Origin: Miltoncostaea sp963770865
Lineage (GTDB): Bacteria > Actinomycetota > Thermoleophilia > Miltoncostaeales > Miltoncostaeaceae
Assembly: GCA_963770865.1 (NCBI GenBank)
Contig: CAVYRD010000011.1
Span: 248,001 to 312,000, forward strand
Direction: 5' to 3'
Length of the DNA: 64,000 nucleotides
Below the pieces are notes generated by a model. That model did not search any database and was not told the origin of the DNA. It was given only the letters and a program-made list of their open reading frames with translations. Within the stretch, counting starts at the first letter, position 1, and every line of letters starts with the position of its first letter. The position numbers and the translations under genes were made by a program. Shown one piece after another: positions 22,589 to 31,600 of this stretch.

Positions 22589-23575
22589 TCAGCCGTCCCC
22601 GGAGATCCGCAACACCACCTTGCCGACGGACGCGTCGCCGCCCACCACGCGGTGCGCCTCGGCCGCGTCCTCGAACGGGATGACCCGGTCCACGATCGGC
22701 CGCAGGCGCCCGTCCGCCAGCCGCGGCACGCCCCACGCGGCGAACTCGGCGGCGAGGTCGGCCTTCTCGGCGGGCGTGCGGGCGCGCAGGGTGCTCGCGC
22801 GCACGGTGGCCTGCAGCGGGAAGAGCGCCGCGAGGTCGACCTCGGTGCGCGTGCCGCCCACCATCCCCACCAGCGAGATGCGCCCGAGGCGCGCCAGCGA
22901 GCGAACGTTCTCGGCCCAGTAGGAGGCGCCCACCAGGTCGAGAATCACATCGGCGCCGTGGCCGCCGGTCGCCCCCCGCACGGCCTCGGCGAAGAGCCCG
23001 TCACGGACGACGATGCAGAGCGCGCCGAGGCCCTCCACCGCGGCCGCCTTGTCGGGCGAGCGGACCGTTCCGATCGAGCGCGTGCCGAGCTCGGACGCCA
23101 CCTGGATCGCGGCCGTCCCCACGCCGCTCGCCGCGGCGTGCACGAGCAGCGTCTCGCCCGGCGCCAGCGCAGTCAGGCGCCGCAGGGACAGCCAGGCCGT
23201 GAGGAACACCTCCGGCACCGCCGCGGCCGAGGTGAGGTCCATGCCCGCGGGCACCGGCATCAGCTGCCCGGCCGGGACGGCCACCCGTTCGGCGTAGCCG
23301 CCCCCCGACAGGAGCGCCATCGCCCGGTCGCCCGGGGCCCAGCCCTCCACGCCCGGCCCGGTCTCGAGCACGGTGCCGGCGGCCTCCAGGCCCAGGATGT
23401 CGCTGGCGCCGGGCGGCGGCGGGTAGCGCCCCTCGCGCTGCATGATGTCGGCCCGGTTGACTGCGCTCGCGGCGACGGCGAGCACCACCTCGCCCGCGCC
23501 GGGGTGGGGGTCGGGGACCTCCTCCAGGCGCAGGCTCTCCGGCCCGCCCGGCTCCGTCACCACGACCGCCCTCAT
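22589..23575 (-). CDS. NADPH:quinone oxidoreductase (zinc-free MDR family, PIG3-like)
   Basis: 328 residues. Medium-chain dehydrogenase/reductase fold without the structural zinc cysteines. The family features are MRAVVVTEPGGPESLRLEEV, ASAVNRADIMQREGRYPPPP, LGLEAAGTVLETGPGV and the NADPH-binding LLVHAAASGVGTAAIQVA. The PPPPGASDILGLEAAG segment is characteristic of the PIG3/TP53I3 branch of quinone reductases. The start ATG 23575 overlaps the stop of the upstream small membrane protein gene. It belongs to a tightly packed three-gene run with the alpha/beta hydrolase. Confidence 0.85.
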   Translation of the reverse strand: MRAVVVTEPGGPESLRLEEVPDPHPGAGEVVLAVAASAVNRADIMQREGRYPPPPGASDILGLEAAGTVLETGPGVEGWAPGDRAMALLSGGGYAERVAVPAGQLMPVPAGMDLTSAAAVPEVFLTAWLSLRRLTALAPGETLLVHAAASGVGTAAIQVASELGTRSIGTVRSPDKAAAVEGLGALCIVVRDGLFAEAVRGATGGHGADVILDLVGASYWAENVRSLARLGRISLVGMVGGTRTEVDLAALFPLQATVRASTLRARTPAEKADLAAEFAAWGVPRLADGRLRPIVDRVIPFEDAAEAHRVVGGDASVGKVVLRISGDG

Positions 23576-23751
23576 CCGCGTCGCTCCCTGAGCCGGCCGA
23601 GGATCACCCCGGCGATCGCCCCCACCGCCGCCCCGCCCGCGGCGGCCGCCTCGGCGCCGGTGGCGAGCGCCGCCACGGTGCCGATCGCGAGGCCGAAGGC
23701 GGTGCCGTAGGAGGCCCAGGCCAGCCGGCGGGTGGCGCGCGCGCCGCCCAT
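23572..23751 (-). CDS. Small Gly/Ala-rich membrane protein (59 aa)
   Basis: The ATG at 23751 overlaps the stop of the upstream hydrolase gene, and the stop overlaps the quinone-reductase start. The sequence has a glycine/alanine-rich double hydrophobic stretch (GTAFGLAIGTVAALATG and AAVGAIAGVILGRL) with basic ends, fitting two short membrane helices or a glycine-zipper hairpin. Function is unknown; the overlaps on both sides support that it is translated. Confidence 0.6.
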   Translation of the reverse strand: MGGARATRRLAWASYGTAFGLAIGTVAALATGAEAAAAGGAAVGAIAGVILGRLRERRG

Positions 23752-24524
23752 CAGGCCGCGGCCGCCCTCACGAGGGCGCCCACCTCGGCGGGCGCGTCCC
23801 AGAACAGCATGTGGCCGGCGTCGAGCGTCGTCTCGCCGAGCCGGCCGCCGAGGTCGCGCCGAAGCGCGGCCCGCAAGGGGTCGCCGACGATCTGCGCCCG
23901 CCCGGCCTCGACCAGCGTCACCGGGCCGGGGTAGCCGGCCAGCGAGGGCGCCGGGCGGGCCATCTCGCCCCAGGCGGCGATCGCGGCCGGGCGGCTGAAG
24001 CGGAAGCGCACGCGGCCGTCCGCGCCCTCGTCGAGGAACGTGGCGAGGTCCTCCTCCACGGTGTCGCGCGCGTGCGGCGGGCGCAGCGCGAGGCGGGCGG
24101 CGCGGGCCTCCTCGACGGTGGCCCACCCCTCGTCACGGCGGGCGGCCTCGGCCTCGGCGGCGGCGTGCGAGGGCGCGAGCTCCACGGCCGGGTCGAGCAG
24201 CACGACCACCGACACCCGCTCCGGCGCCGCGGCCGCGAGGCGCAGCGACAGCAGTCCGCCGAAGGAGTGGCCCACCACGGTCGCCCGGTCGACGCCCACG
24301 GCGTCGAGCGTCGCGAGCAGGTCCGCCACGTGCGTCCCGAGGTTCCAGGGCGGGTCCCAGGTGGATCGCCCGTGACCCCGCAGGTCGGGGGCCAGCACGC
24401 GCAGGCCGGGCAGCTGCTCCTCGGCGAGGCGCCGGTAGCGGGCGCCGGTGTTGGTGACGCCGTGGACGATCAGCACCGGCGGGCCGTCGGCGGGCCCCCA
24501 GGCGTGCAGATGGAGCGGCGGCAT
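23751..24524 (-). CDS. Alpha/beta hydrolase
   Basis: 257 residues from ATG 24524. The alpha/beta hydrolase fold is supported by VLIVHGVTNTGARYRRLAE (oxyanion region), LAPDLRGHGRSTWDPPW, the nucleophile elbow TVVGHSFGGLLSLRLA and the C-terminal histidine in LDAGHMLFWDAPAEV. The nucleophile is serine. The substrate cannot be deduced; close relatives include esterases and haloperoxidase-like enzymes. It is the first gene of the minus-strand run 24524-22589. Confidence 0.85.
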   Translation of the reverse strand: MPPLHLHAWGPADGPPVLIVHGVTNTGARYRRLAEEQLPGLRVLAPDLRGHGRSTWDPPWNLGTHVADLLATLDAVGVDRATVVGHSFGGLLSLRLAAAAPERVSVVVLLDPAVELAPSHAAAEAEAARRDEGWATVEEARAARLALRPPHARDTVEEDLATFLDEGADGRVRFRFSRPAAIAAWGEMARPAPSLAGYPGPVTLVEAGRAQIVGDPLRAALRRDLGGRLGETTLDAGHMLFWDAPAEVGALVRAAAA

Positions 24525-24560
24525 GGGGGGATCCTGCCAGCCCGCCCGCCCCGGCGCCGG

Positions 24561-24566
24561 TAGGCT
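24561..24566 (+). promoter_or_regulatory. -10 box (TAGGCT) of the potassium channel gene
   Basis: GGTAGGCT, with TAGGCT at 24561-24566, fits the GGTANNNT pattern seen at other promoters here and lies about 54 bases upstream of GTG 24621, which has a GAGGTGGCGGGG ribosome binding site. Confidence 0.35.
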
Positions 24567-24620
24567 CGGCCCCGGGTCGCCGACGGCCGTCGGCGGCGCC
24601 CGGTGCGACGAGGTGGCGGG

Positions 24621-25389
24621 GTGGAGACACGGGACATCATCAGGCGCTTCTGGCTGCCCCTGACCATGACACTGGTCGTCGTGGTCTACGGGGCGATCGG
24701 CTACGCGCTGATCATCCCGCGGGCGACCCTGCTGGACGGGCTCTACTGGACCGTCCTCACGCTCGGCGGCGTCGGGTTCCGCGACACGCAGCTCGCGGGT
24801 CCCGGGGCCGAGGTGTTCTCGATCAGCCTCATCGTGGGGCTGCTGGTGGCGGTGGTCGTGACGGTGGCGATCGCGAGCGATCTCGTGGCATCCGGTGACC
24901 TGGCGCGTGCGCGGAGGAGGCGGAGCATGAAGAAGAAGGTCGAGGCGCTGGAGGGGCACTTCATCCTCTGCGGCTTCGGGCGGGTCGGCCGCGCGGTGGT
25001 CAGGGAGTACGGGCGCGCCGGTGTCGGGGTGATCGTCATCGAGATCGACGAGCACGCGGCCGACGAGCTCGACGACCTGGGCCTGCCGTACATGATCGCC
25101 GACCCCCAGCACGACGGCGTGCTGGAGGAGGCCGGGATCCACCGGGCGCGCGGCATCGTCTGCGCGGTGGGCACCGACGCGGTAAACGCCTTCATCGCGC
25201 TCAGCGCGCGCACGCTCAATCCCGACCTGGTGGTCGTGGCCCGGGCCGCCGACGAGGAGTCCGTGTCCAAGCTGAATCCGCGTGGGCGTGGACCACGTCG
25301 TCTCGCCGTACACGCTCACCGGCCACCGCATGGCGGCCGACTCGCTGCTGCCGCGCGCGGCCCCGGCGCCGGGTGCGGGTTTGCCGTGA
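24621..25389 (+). CDS. Two-TM potassium channel with RCK domain, unusual filter, one frameshift
   Basis: About 255 residues across a +1 shift near 25273-25280, after which RVGVDHVVSPYTLTGHRMA restores the family pattern and ends at TGA 25387. It has a first membrane helix (MTLVVVVYGAIGYALII), a pore region and a second helix (SLIVGLLVAVVVTVAIA). A cytoplasmic RCK/TrkA-N domain follows with FILCGFGRVGRAVVREY and the acidic strand end VIVIEIDEHAADEL. The architecture is that of MthK-like channels. The selectivity filter reads TLGGVGFRDT where TVGYGD is usual, so its ion selectivity is uncertain. Confidence 0.75.
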
Positions 25390-25476
25390 GCCCCCGCGGG
25401 GGCGGCGCGGACGCGTGTGCCGTCGCCCGGGTCCAAACTCGGGGACGAGTCCGGCGAGCCGAGGGGGAGGTGGGGG

Positions 25477-25908
25477 ATGCCCGCTCCGTACGCGAGGATC
25501 GCGTGCTTCATCGACGAGGACCCGGCGTCCGACGCGACGCTCGCCGAGGCCGTGGCCCTGCGCCGCCTGGCTCCCGGCGAGCTGCACCTCGTGCACGTCG
25601 CGCCCACCTCGTGGCCGCTCTACGGCGACCTGGCCGGCGTGACGTACCCCATCGAGGAGGTGACGGCCGCAGCCGGGCGGTGGCTGCGCGAGAAGGCCGA
25701 CGCGATCCCCGGCGCGACCGCGGCGCTGCTCGAGGGCTACGCCCCCGGGGTGGCATGCGACTACCTGCGCCGCCACGACATCGACCTGGCGGTCGCGGCC
25801 GCCCACCGCGGACGCGCCACCCGCGCGCTCCTCGGCGGCTTTGCCGCGTACCTCGCCTACCACGCGCCGTGCCCGGTGCTGCTGGTGCGCCCCGCCGAGG
25901 GCGGCTGA
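25477..25908 (+). CDS. Universal stress protein (UspA family)
   Basis: 143 residues from ATG 25477, preceded by a strong GGGGGAGGTGGGGG site. The fold pattern of UspA is visible: strand IACFIDEDPASDATLAEAVAL, then LHLVHVAP, a long helix (EEVTAAAGRWLREKAD), and the C-terminal nucleotide-binding end (DLAVAAAHRGRATRALLGGFAAYLAYH with CPVLLVRP). The canonical G-2x-G-9x-G-S/T is only partly kept, so ATP binding is not certain. It follows the K+ channel gene at 87 bases. Confidence 0.8.
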   Translation: MPAPYARIACFIDEDPASDATLAEAVALRRLAPGELHLVHVAPTSWPLYGDLAGVTYPIEEVTAAAGRWLREKADAIPGATAALLEGYAPGVACDYLRRHDIDLAVAAAHRGRATRALLGGFAAYLAYHAPCPVLLVRPAEGG

Positions 25909-25918
25909 CGGCGGCCCC

Positions 25919-26824
25919 GTGACCCGGCCGCACGGCGGCCCTCCGCCGCTCGCCGTCGTCTTCCTGGGCACCGGCGCCCGCTGGCCCACGCCGGAGCGAG
26001 GCCTTGCCGCGACGGTGATCGCGCGCGGCTCCGAGCACCTGCTCGTCAACTGCGGCGAGGGCACCCAGCGCCAGATGATGCTCGCCCGCACCGGCCTGCG
26101 GCGCATCGCCGCGATCCTGATCACCCATTGCCACGCCGACCACGTGCTGGGCCTGCCGGGGCTGCTCGCGACGCTCTCCGACGTCCGCGAGGAGCCGCTG
26201 CCGATCCTCGGACCCGCGGGGCTCCGGGCCATGGTCGACGGCCTCGTGCCGCTGGTCGGGAGCACCAGCTTCGCGCTTGACGTGCGCGAGGTGGAGCCCG
26301 GCGAGCGCCTCGCGCGCGACGGCTACGCGCTGGTGGTCCTGCCGGCCCGCCACGTGTGCCCGGCCCTCGGCTGGGCGCTCGTCGAGGACGACCTGCCCGG
26401 CCACATGGACCCCGCCGACCCGCGTGGCGCGGGCCCGCCGCGCCGCGGCCGGCGGCTGGTCCTCTCCGGCGACACCCGCCCGGCGGCGGAGATCGAGCGG
26501 GCCGCCGCCGGGGCCGACCTGCTGGTCCACGAGGCCACCTTCCTGGAGGGCGACCGCGACCTCGCGGACCGCGCCGGCCACTCGACCGCCGCGCAGGCGG
26601 CCGAGCTGGCCGCCCGGGCGGGAGTGGCGATGCTCGCGCTCACGCACCTCTCGAGCCGCTACCCGAGGGAGGACGTGCTGGCCGAGGCGCGGACGCGGTT
26701 CGCCTCCAGCGTGGCCCCGGCCGACCTCGACAGCATCGAGGTGCCGCTGCCCGAGCGCGGGCCGCCGCGGCTCGTCCCCGGGGGCGGGAGGGCGCACCCC
26801 GGCCGGGCCGGGGCCGTCCCCTAG
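25919..26824 (+). CDS. rnz: Ribonuclease Z-like metallo-beta-lactamase
   Basis: 301 residues from GTG 25919. Binuclear zinc phosphodiesterase of the RNase Z/ElaC type, which trims tRNA 3' ends. The sequence shows FLGTGARWPTPERGLAATV and NCGEGTQRQMMLARTGL. The metal motif is LITHCHADHVLGLPGLLATL, followed by LSGDTRPA and the C-terminal LVHEATF and HSTAAQAAELAARAGV. All these match the ElaC pattern. It ends convergently, overlapping the next gene by 4 bases. Confidence 0.85.
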   Translation: MTRPHGGPPPLAVVFLGTGARWPTPERGLAATVIARGSEHLLVNCGEGTQRQMMLARTGLRRIAAILITHCHADHVLGLPGLLATLSDVREEPLPILGPAGLRAMVDGLVPLVGSTSFALDVREVEPGERLARDGYALVVLPARHVCPALGWALVEDDLPGHMDPADPRGAGPPRRGRRLVLSGDTRPAAEIERAAAGADLLVHEATFLEGDRDLADRAGHSTAAQAAELAARAGVAMLALTHLSSRYPREDVLAEARTRFASSVAPADLDSIEVPLPERGPPRLVPGGGRAHPGRAGAVP

Positions 26825-27432
26825 ACGTCGTCCAGGACCCCGCGGCTCTCGAGCTCTCGGCGCACCTCGCGGATGCGCTCGTGGAGGGCGTTGCGCTCGG
26901 CGGAGACGTCGCGCTCGTCGTGGACGAGGACGCCGAGCGACTCCTTGAGCTGGGACGCGGACATCGTGCGCAGGTCGGCCGGCGCGATCAGGTGGTCGGG
27001 GCTGCGCAGGCGGTGGCGCGTGCGCGAGTCGCCGGTCCACAGCTCGAACCAGACGCACGTCTCGCCGCCGCGGTCGAGGCCCCAGCGGTCGGCCACCTGC
27101 TCGACCAGATAGAGGCCGCGCCCGCTCGTCTGGCGCCGCCCGGGGCGCTCGCGGACGGGGGAGAAGCCGGGGCCCGGGTCGGTGACCTCAACGCGCACGG
27201 AACCGCGCTGACGCACCACCCGCACGCGCAGCGCGTCCTCGGGGGCGAGGCCGGCGTGGCGGAGGCTGTTGCCGACGAGCTCGGTCACCAGCAGGGCCAG
27301 GTCGTCGCGCACCGGCGTCGAGAGCTCCTCCATCGACTCGACCATCTCGCGCGCAGCGGCAAGGGCCTCGCCGCGTGCGGGCAGGCTCCGGACGAGCTCG
27401 CGGTGGGCCGTGCGCGACGCGCGCTCGGGCAT
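26821..27432 (-). CDS. RsbW-type anti-sigma ATPase domain fused to an RsiG-like helical hairpin
   Basis: 203 residues from ATG 27432. The first about 130 residues form a GHKL ATPase of the anti-sigma-factor kinase type: N-box LLVTELVGNSLRHAG, G1 box VTDPGPGFSPV and G2 box SGRGLYLVEQVADRWG. After a linker, the C-terminal 55 residues (LRTMSASQLKESLGVLVHDE, then RDVSAERNALHERIREVRRE) form a two-helix hairpin resembling RsiG, the c-di-GMP-responsive anti-sigma of Streptomyces. RsiG has E-x3-S-x2-R-x3-Q-x3-D; here E, S and R are kept while Q and D are replaced by H and R. The target sigma factor is unknown. The domain identity of the tail is pattern-based inference. Confidence 0.7.
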   Translation of the reverse strand: MPERASRTAHRELVRSLPARGEALAAAREMVESMEELSTPVRDDLALLVTELVGNSLRHAGLAPEDALRVRVVRQRGSVRVEVTDPGPGFSPVRERPGRRQTSGRGLYLVEQVADRWGLDRGGETCVWFELWTGDSRTRHRLRSPDHLIAPADLRTMSASQLKESLGVLVHDERDVSAERNALHERIREVRRELESRGVLDDV

Positions 27433-27788
27433 GCCCGCACTTCTACCCCGCGCGGCGGACGCGCGCCACCGCGCCCGCCGGCGCGGCCGTCTCCGGGCAC
27501 GCCGAAGGCCTTCCTCGACAGCCGCACGGTCACCGGGTCGCTGCGCCCGGAGCGCGGGCAGGCCGGTCTCGGGCGCGGGCGTCAGCGACACGCAGGGGAC
27601 GATCGCCCTTCCCGCCACCGCGAGCTGGAGCCCGGCCCCGGGATCCTGAGGGCGTTGGTGCGCCGGGCCATGGCTGCGGCGGGCATCTTGGCTCCGCGGC
27701 CTAAGCGGTCGATTGGAGGTTCTTCGTAGATTCCGCGGCGTGATGGCCCGCACGTGCCCGTGACGCCGGACCCTCCCGCCGCGGCCGC
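27433..27788. other. Divergent intergenic region
   Basis: This 356-base gap lies between the anti-sigma-like gene and the MBL hydrolase. TAGATT at 27728-27733 could be a -10 box for the rightward gene. The GTG 7 bases after it opens only a seven-codon frame. No gene is supported here. Confidence 0.4.
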
Positions 27789-28622
27789 GTGCGGCTGATC
27801 ATCTGCGGAAGCCGCGGGTCGATCCCCTCGCCGGGGGCCGACTTCCTGCGCTTCGGGGGCGAGACAGCGTGCGTCGCGGTGGCGCACGACGGACGCCCGC
27901 CGTCCCTGGTCCTCGACGCCGGCTCGGGCGTGCGGCGGGCGTCGCGGCTGCTCGACGGCGACCCGTTCGAGGGCACCCTGCTGCTGACCCAGCTGCACTG
28001 GGACCACACCCAGGGCCTCCCGTTCTTCGCCGCAGGCGACCGCGAGGACGCCCGAGTGGCGCTGCTGCTGCCCGAGCAGGGCGAGGCGCCGCTCGCGCTG
28101 CTGGACCGGGCCATGTCGCCCCCGCACTTCCCGATCACGATCCGCGACCTGCGGGGGCGCTGGGACGTCGGCGCCTACGAGGAGGGCACCCTCGCCCTGG
28201 AGGGCTTCGACGTGGTCGCGCGCGAGGTGCCGCACGGCGGCGGCCGCACGATGGGGCTCCGCGTGGGCGACGGCCGCTCGGTCGTCGCCTACCTGCCGGA
28301 CCACGCGCCCCACGCGCTCGGCCGGGGGGAGGACGGCCTCGGCCCGCTCCACCCGGCCGCGGTGGCGCTGGCCTCGGGCGCCGACCTGCTGATCCACGAC
28401 GCCCAGTACACGGCGGCCGAGCTGCCGGCGCGGGCGGCCTTCGGCCACGCGGCCGCCGAGTACGCCCGCCGGCTGGCCGAGCACTGCGGGGTGCCGCGGC
28501 TCCTGCTCTTCCACCACGACCCCGACCGCACCGACGACCAGGTGGACGCCATCGTCGCCGGCCTGCGCTGCCCGGACCTCCTGGTGGAGGCGGCGGCCGA
28601 CGGGATGGTCGTCGACCTCTGA
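27789..28622 (+). CDS. MBL-fold metallohydrolase
   Basis: 277 residues from GTG 27789. The N-terminus MRLIICGSRGSIPSPGADF with FGGETACVAV, the metal motif LLTQLHWDHTQGLPFF, YLPDHAPHALGRG and LLIHDAQYTAAEL place it in the lactamase_B_2/PhnP-like group. Some members of this group hydrolyse cyclic nucleotides or cyclic phosphodiesters. It is convergent with the tandem-cyclase gene, ending 6 bases from its 3' end. A phosphodiesterase role in cAMP signalling is possible but unproven. Confidence 0.8.
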   Translation: MRLIICGSRGSIPSPGADFLRFGGETACVAVAHDGRPPSLVLDAGSGVRRASRLLDGDPFEGTLLLTQLHWDHTQGLPFFAAGDREDARVALLLPEQGEAPLALLDRAMSPPHFPITIRDLRGRWDVGAYEEGTLALEGFDVVAREVPHGGGRTMGLRVGDGRSVVAYLPDHAPHALGRGEDGLGPLHPAAVALASGADLLIHDAQYTAAELPARAAFGHAAAEYARRLAEHCGVPRLLLFHHDPDRTDDQVDAIVAGLRCPDLLVEAAADGMVVDL

Positions 28623-28628
28623 GGGGGC

Positions 28629-31600
28629 CTACCCCGGCCCGCCGGCCAGCGCCGTCGCGACGGCCCGCTCCGCCGCCAGGTTCCCCTTGAGGCGGTAGAG
28701 GCCGAGCGCCTCGCGCATCGGCGCCCGCCACTCCCCGTCGCGGTCCGCGAGCCGCAGGGCCTCGGCCAGGTCGCAGAGCACGTCGGCGTGGGTGTTGATG
28801 TCGTCGGTCTCCGCGATCAGGTCCAGGGCCTCGCGGCAGAGGGCGACCCCGGCCGCCCCCTGGCCGCGGCGGGCGAGCACCTTGCCCTCGACGGCGCGCC
28901 ACAGGACCTGTGTGGCGACGTCGCCCTCGCCGGCCGTCTCGCGGCTGACGCGCGCCTGCTCGGCCGCCTCGTCGAGCCGACCCTGCCGGTAGAGGGCCTC
29001 GGCCAGCAGGGCCGCCGTGGTCGCCACGTAGTTGCGCTCGCCCATGCCCCAGAGGGCGTTGACGTCGCCGCGCAGCTCGGCCTCCGCGGCGACCGGGTCG
29101 CCGGCGAGGAGCTCGGCCGGGCCCGAGTCGAGCGACACCAGGGCGGCGTCCATGCGCCAGCCGAGCTCCTCCAGCACGGCCCGGGAACGGCGGTAGCCCT
29201 CGCGCGCCGTGGCCACGTCGCCGCGCATCGCCCTCAGATGGGCCAGGTTGCGCTGAACCAGCGCCTCGGCGCGCCGGTCGCCGGCCACGTCGGCCAGGAT
29301 CTCCTCGCAGCGGGGGATGCCCACGTCGGCCGGCGTCGGGCCGCAGAGCACGAAGGCGGCGAGGGCGGGGAGCACCCGCGTGGCCATCAGCCGGTCTCCG
29401 GCGGCCCGGGCGGCGGCGATCATCTCGACGGCGGCGGCCTCGGCGGCCCCCCACTGGGAGCGCGTGAGGTCCACGTAGGCGCGCAGGCGCCAAGCGCGGG
29501 CGAGGCCCAGGTGGTCCCCGGCCTCCTCGGCGGCCGCCCGCGCGGCCTCGGCCTCGGCGGCCACGCTGTCGTCGTCCTCGCGGGCGCCGGTCGTGTACTG
29601 CATCCGGACGTGCTCGACGTGGGCCGCCGCCGCCGTCGCGGCGTCGCCGCGCGCGGCCGCCCGCCGCTCAGCGTCCTGCAGGCTGGCGGCGGCGTCCTCC
29701 AGGAGGCCCGCCTCCATCTGCGCCTCGCCGGCCTGGAGCAGCAGCCGGGGGACCTCGGCGTCGTCGTCCGGCAGGGCGCGCGCGGCGCGCGCCAGCAGGC
29801 TGGCCGCGGCGGGCATGTCCCCGCGCCCGAGCGCGCGGGCGCCGGCGGGCCCGAGGCGGGCCGCGGCGCGGCGCCCGAGCTCGACGGCGTGGTCGTCGAG
29901 CCGCCCGAGCTCGGCGAGGTAGCGGTGCGCCGTCTCCAGGTGGTAGCCCGCCAGCTCCTCGCCCTCGACGCTCCCCGCGCGGATGGCTCCGGTCGCCTCG
30001 CCCCACTCCACCAGCCGCTCGTGCAGCTCGGCGCGCGCCCGCTTGAGCAGGCCGTCGTAGACCACGTCCCGGATCATCCCGTTGACGAAGCGGTGGTCCC
30101 ACACGGCATCAGCGTCGGCGACGCGTCCCACCAGCCGGTGCGCCACCAGGGCGCCCAACCCGCGCGGCACGTCGTCCGCGGCCTCGGCCGGCACGAGGGC
30201 GGCGACGGCCGCCGTGGAGAACTCGGCGCCGATCACCGAGGCCGGCTCCACGACGCCGCGCTCGGGCGCCGGCAGCTCGTCGATGCGCGCCGCGATCAGC
30301 GCCTCGATGCTGGGAGGCGTCGCGTCGGCCGCGGCATCGTGGCTGAGGTCCCAGCGCCCGCCCCGCCGCACCAGCGCGCCGCTCTCGACGAGCATCGCCG
30401 TGAGCTGCTCCAGGAAGAGGGGGTTGCCGGCGGCTCCCGCCACGACGCGCGCCCGCGCGGCCGGCGAGAGCCCGGCGTCGCCCAGCAGCGCGCTCGCCAC
30501 CCGCACGCTCTCCTCGCGGCTGAGCGGGCCCAGCTCCAGGGCGGCGCGGGCCCCGCCGCCGGCCCAGTCCGGCCGTCGCACGAGCAGCTCGGGCCGCGCC
30601 GTCGTCACCAGCAGCACGGCCGCGTTCGCCAGGGCGTCCTCGAGGTGCTCCAGCAGCTCGAGCAGCGTCTCCTCGGCCCAGTGGACGTCTTCGACCATCA
30701 CCACCACCGGACGCTCCCGCGCGAGAGTGGCGAGGAGCTCCGAGATGGCCCAGAAGAGCTCGCCGACCTGGAAGGGCGCGTCGGAGAGGCCGCAGACGGC
30801 CGCGACGCGCTCCGCGACGTCGGCGCCCGCGCCGGCGGCCGCGGCCTGCAGGAGGGCGAGCGCCCGCTCCGGGGGGTCCTCCGGGGCGATGCCCGCCGCG
30901 CCGCGGACGATCTCGACGACGGGCCAGAAGGTGATGCCCTCGCCGTAGGACAGGCAGCGGCCGCGCAGCACGGTCGCGCCGTCCGCGGACGCGGCGAGGA
31001 ACTCCTCGGCCAGCCGGGTCTTGCCGGCCCCCGCCTCGCCGAGGATGCTCGCCGAGCGCCCGGTCCCGGCGCGGGCGACGTCCAGCAGGGCGCGCAGGAC
31101 GGCCGTCTCCTCCGCGCGCCCGACGAACGCGCCGCCCTCCCGGGCGCCGGCGCGCCCGGCGGCGGCCACCGACACCAGCCGCGACCCCATCACGGGCGCC
31201 GACTTGCCCTTGAGCGAGAACAGGGGGAGCCGCTCGGTCACGACCGAAGCCGCCACCAGCACGCGCGTCGACTCGCCGATGACCACCTCGCCCGGCGCGG
31301 CGGCCGCCTCCAGGCGCGCGGCGAGGTTCACGGCGTCGCCGGTCGCGAGCCGCTGGCCGAGGGACGCGTCCCCGGCCACGACCCTGCCGGTGTTGACGCC
31401 GACCCTCACCGACATCCCGACCCCCAGGTCGGCGCGCAGCTCCGCGTCGAGCTCCACGGCCGCCCGCCGCAGGCCGTCGGCCGCGCGGCAGGCGCGCAGC
31501 GCGTCGTCCTCGTTGCGGCGGGGCAGGCCGAAGACGGCCATGACGGCGTCCCCGATGAACTTCTCCACCGTGCCCCCGTGCCCGGCCAGGATTCCGCGGG

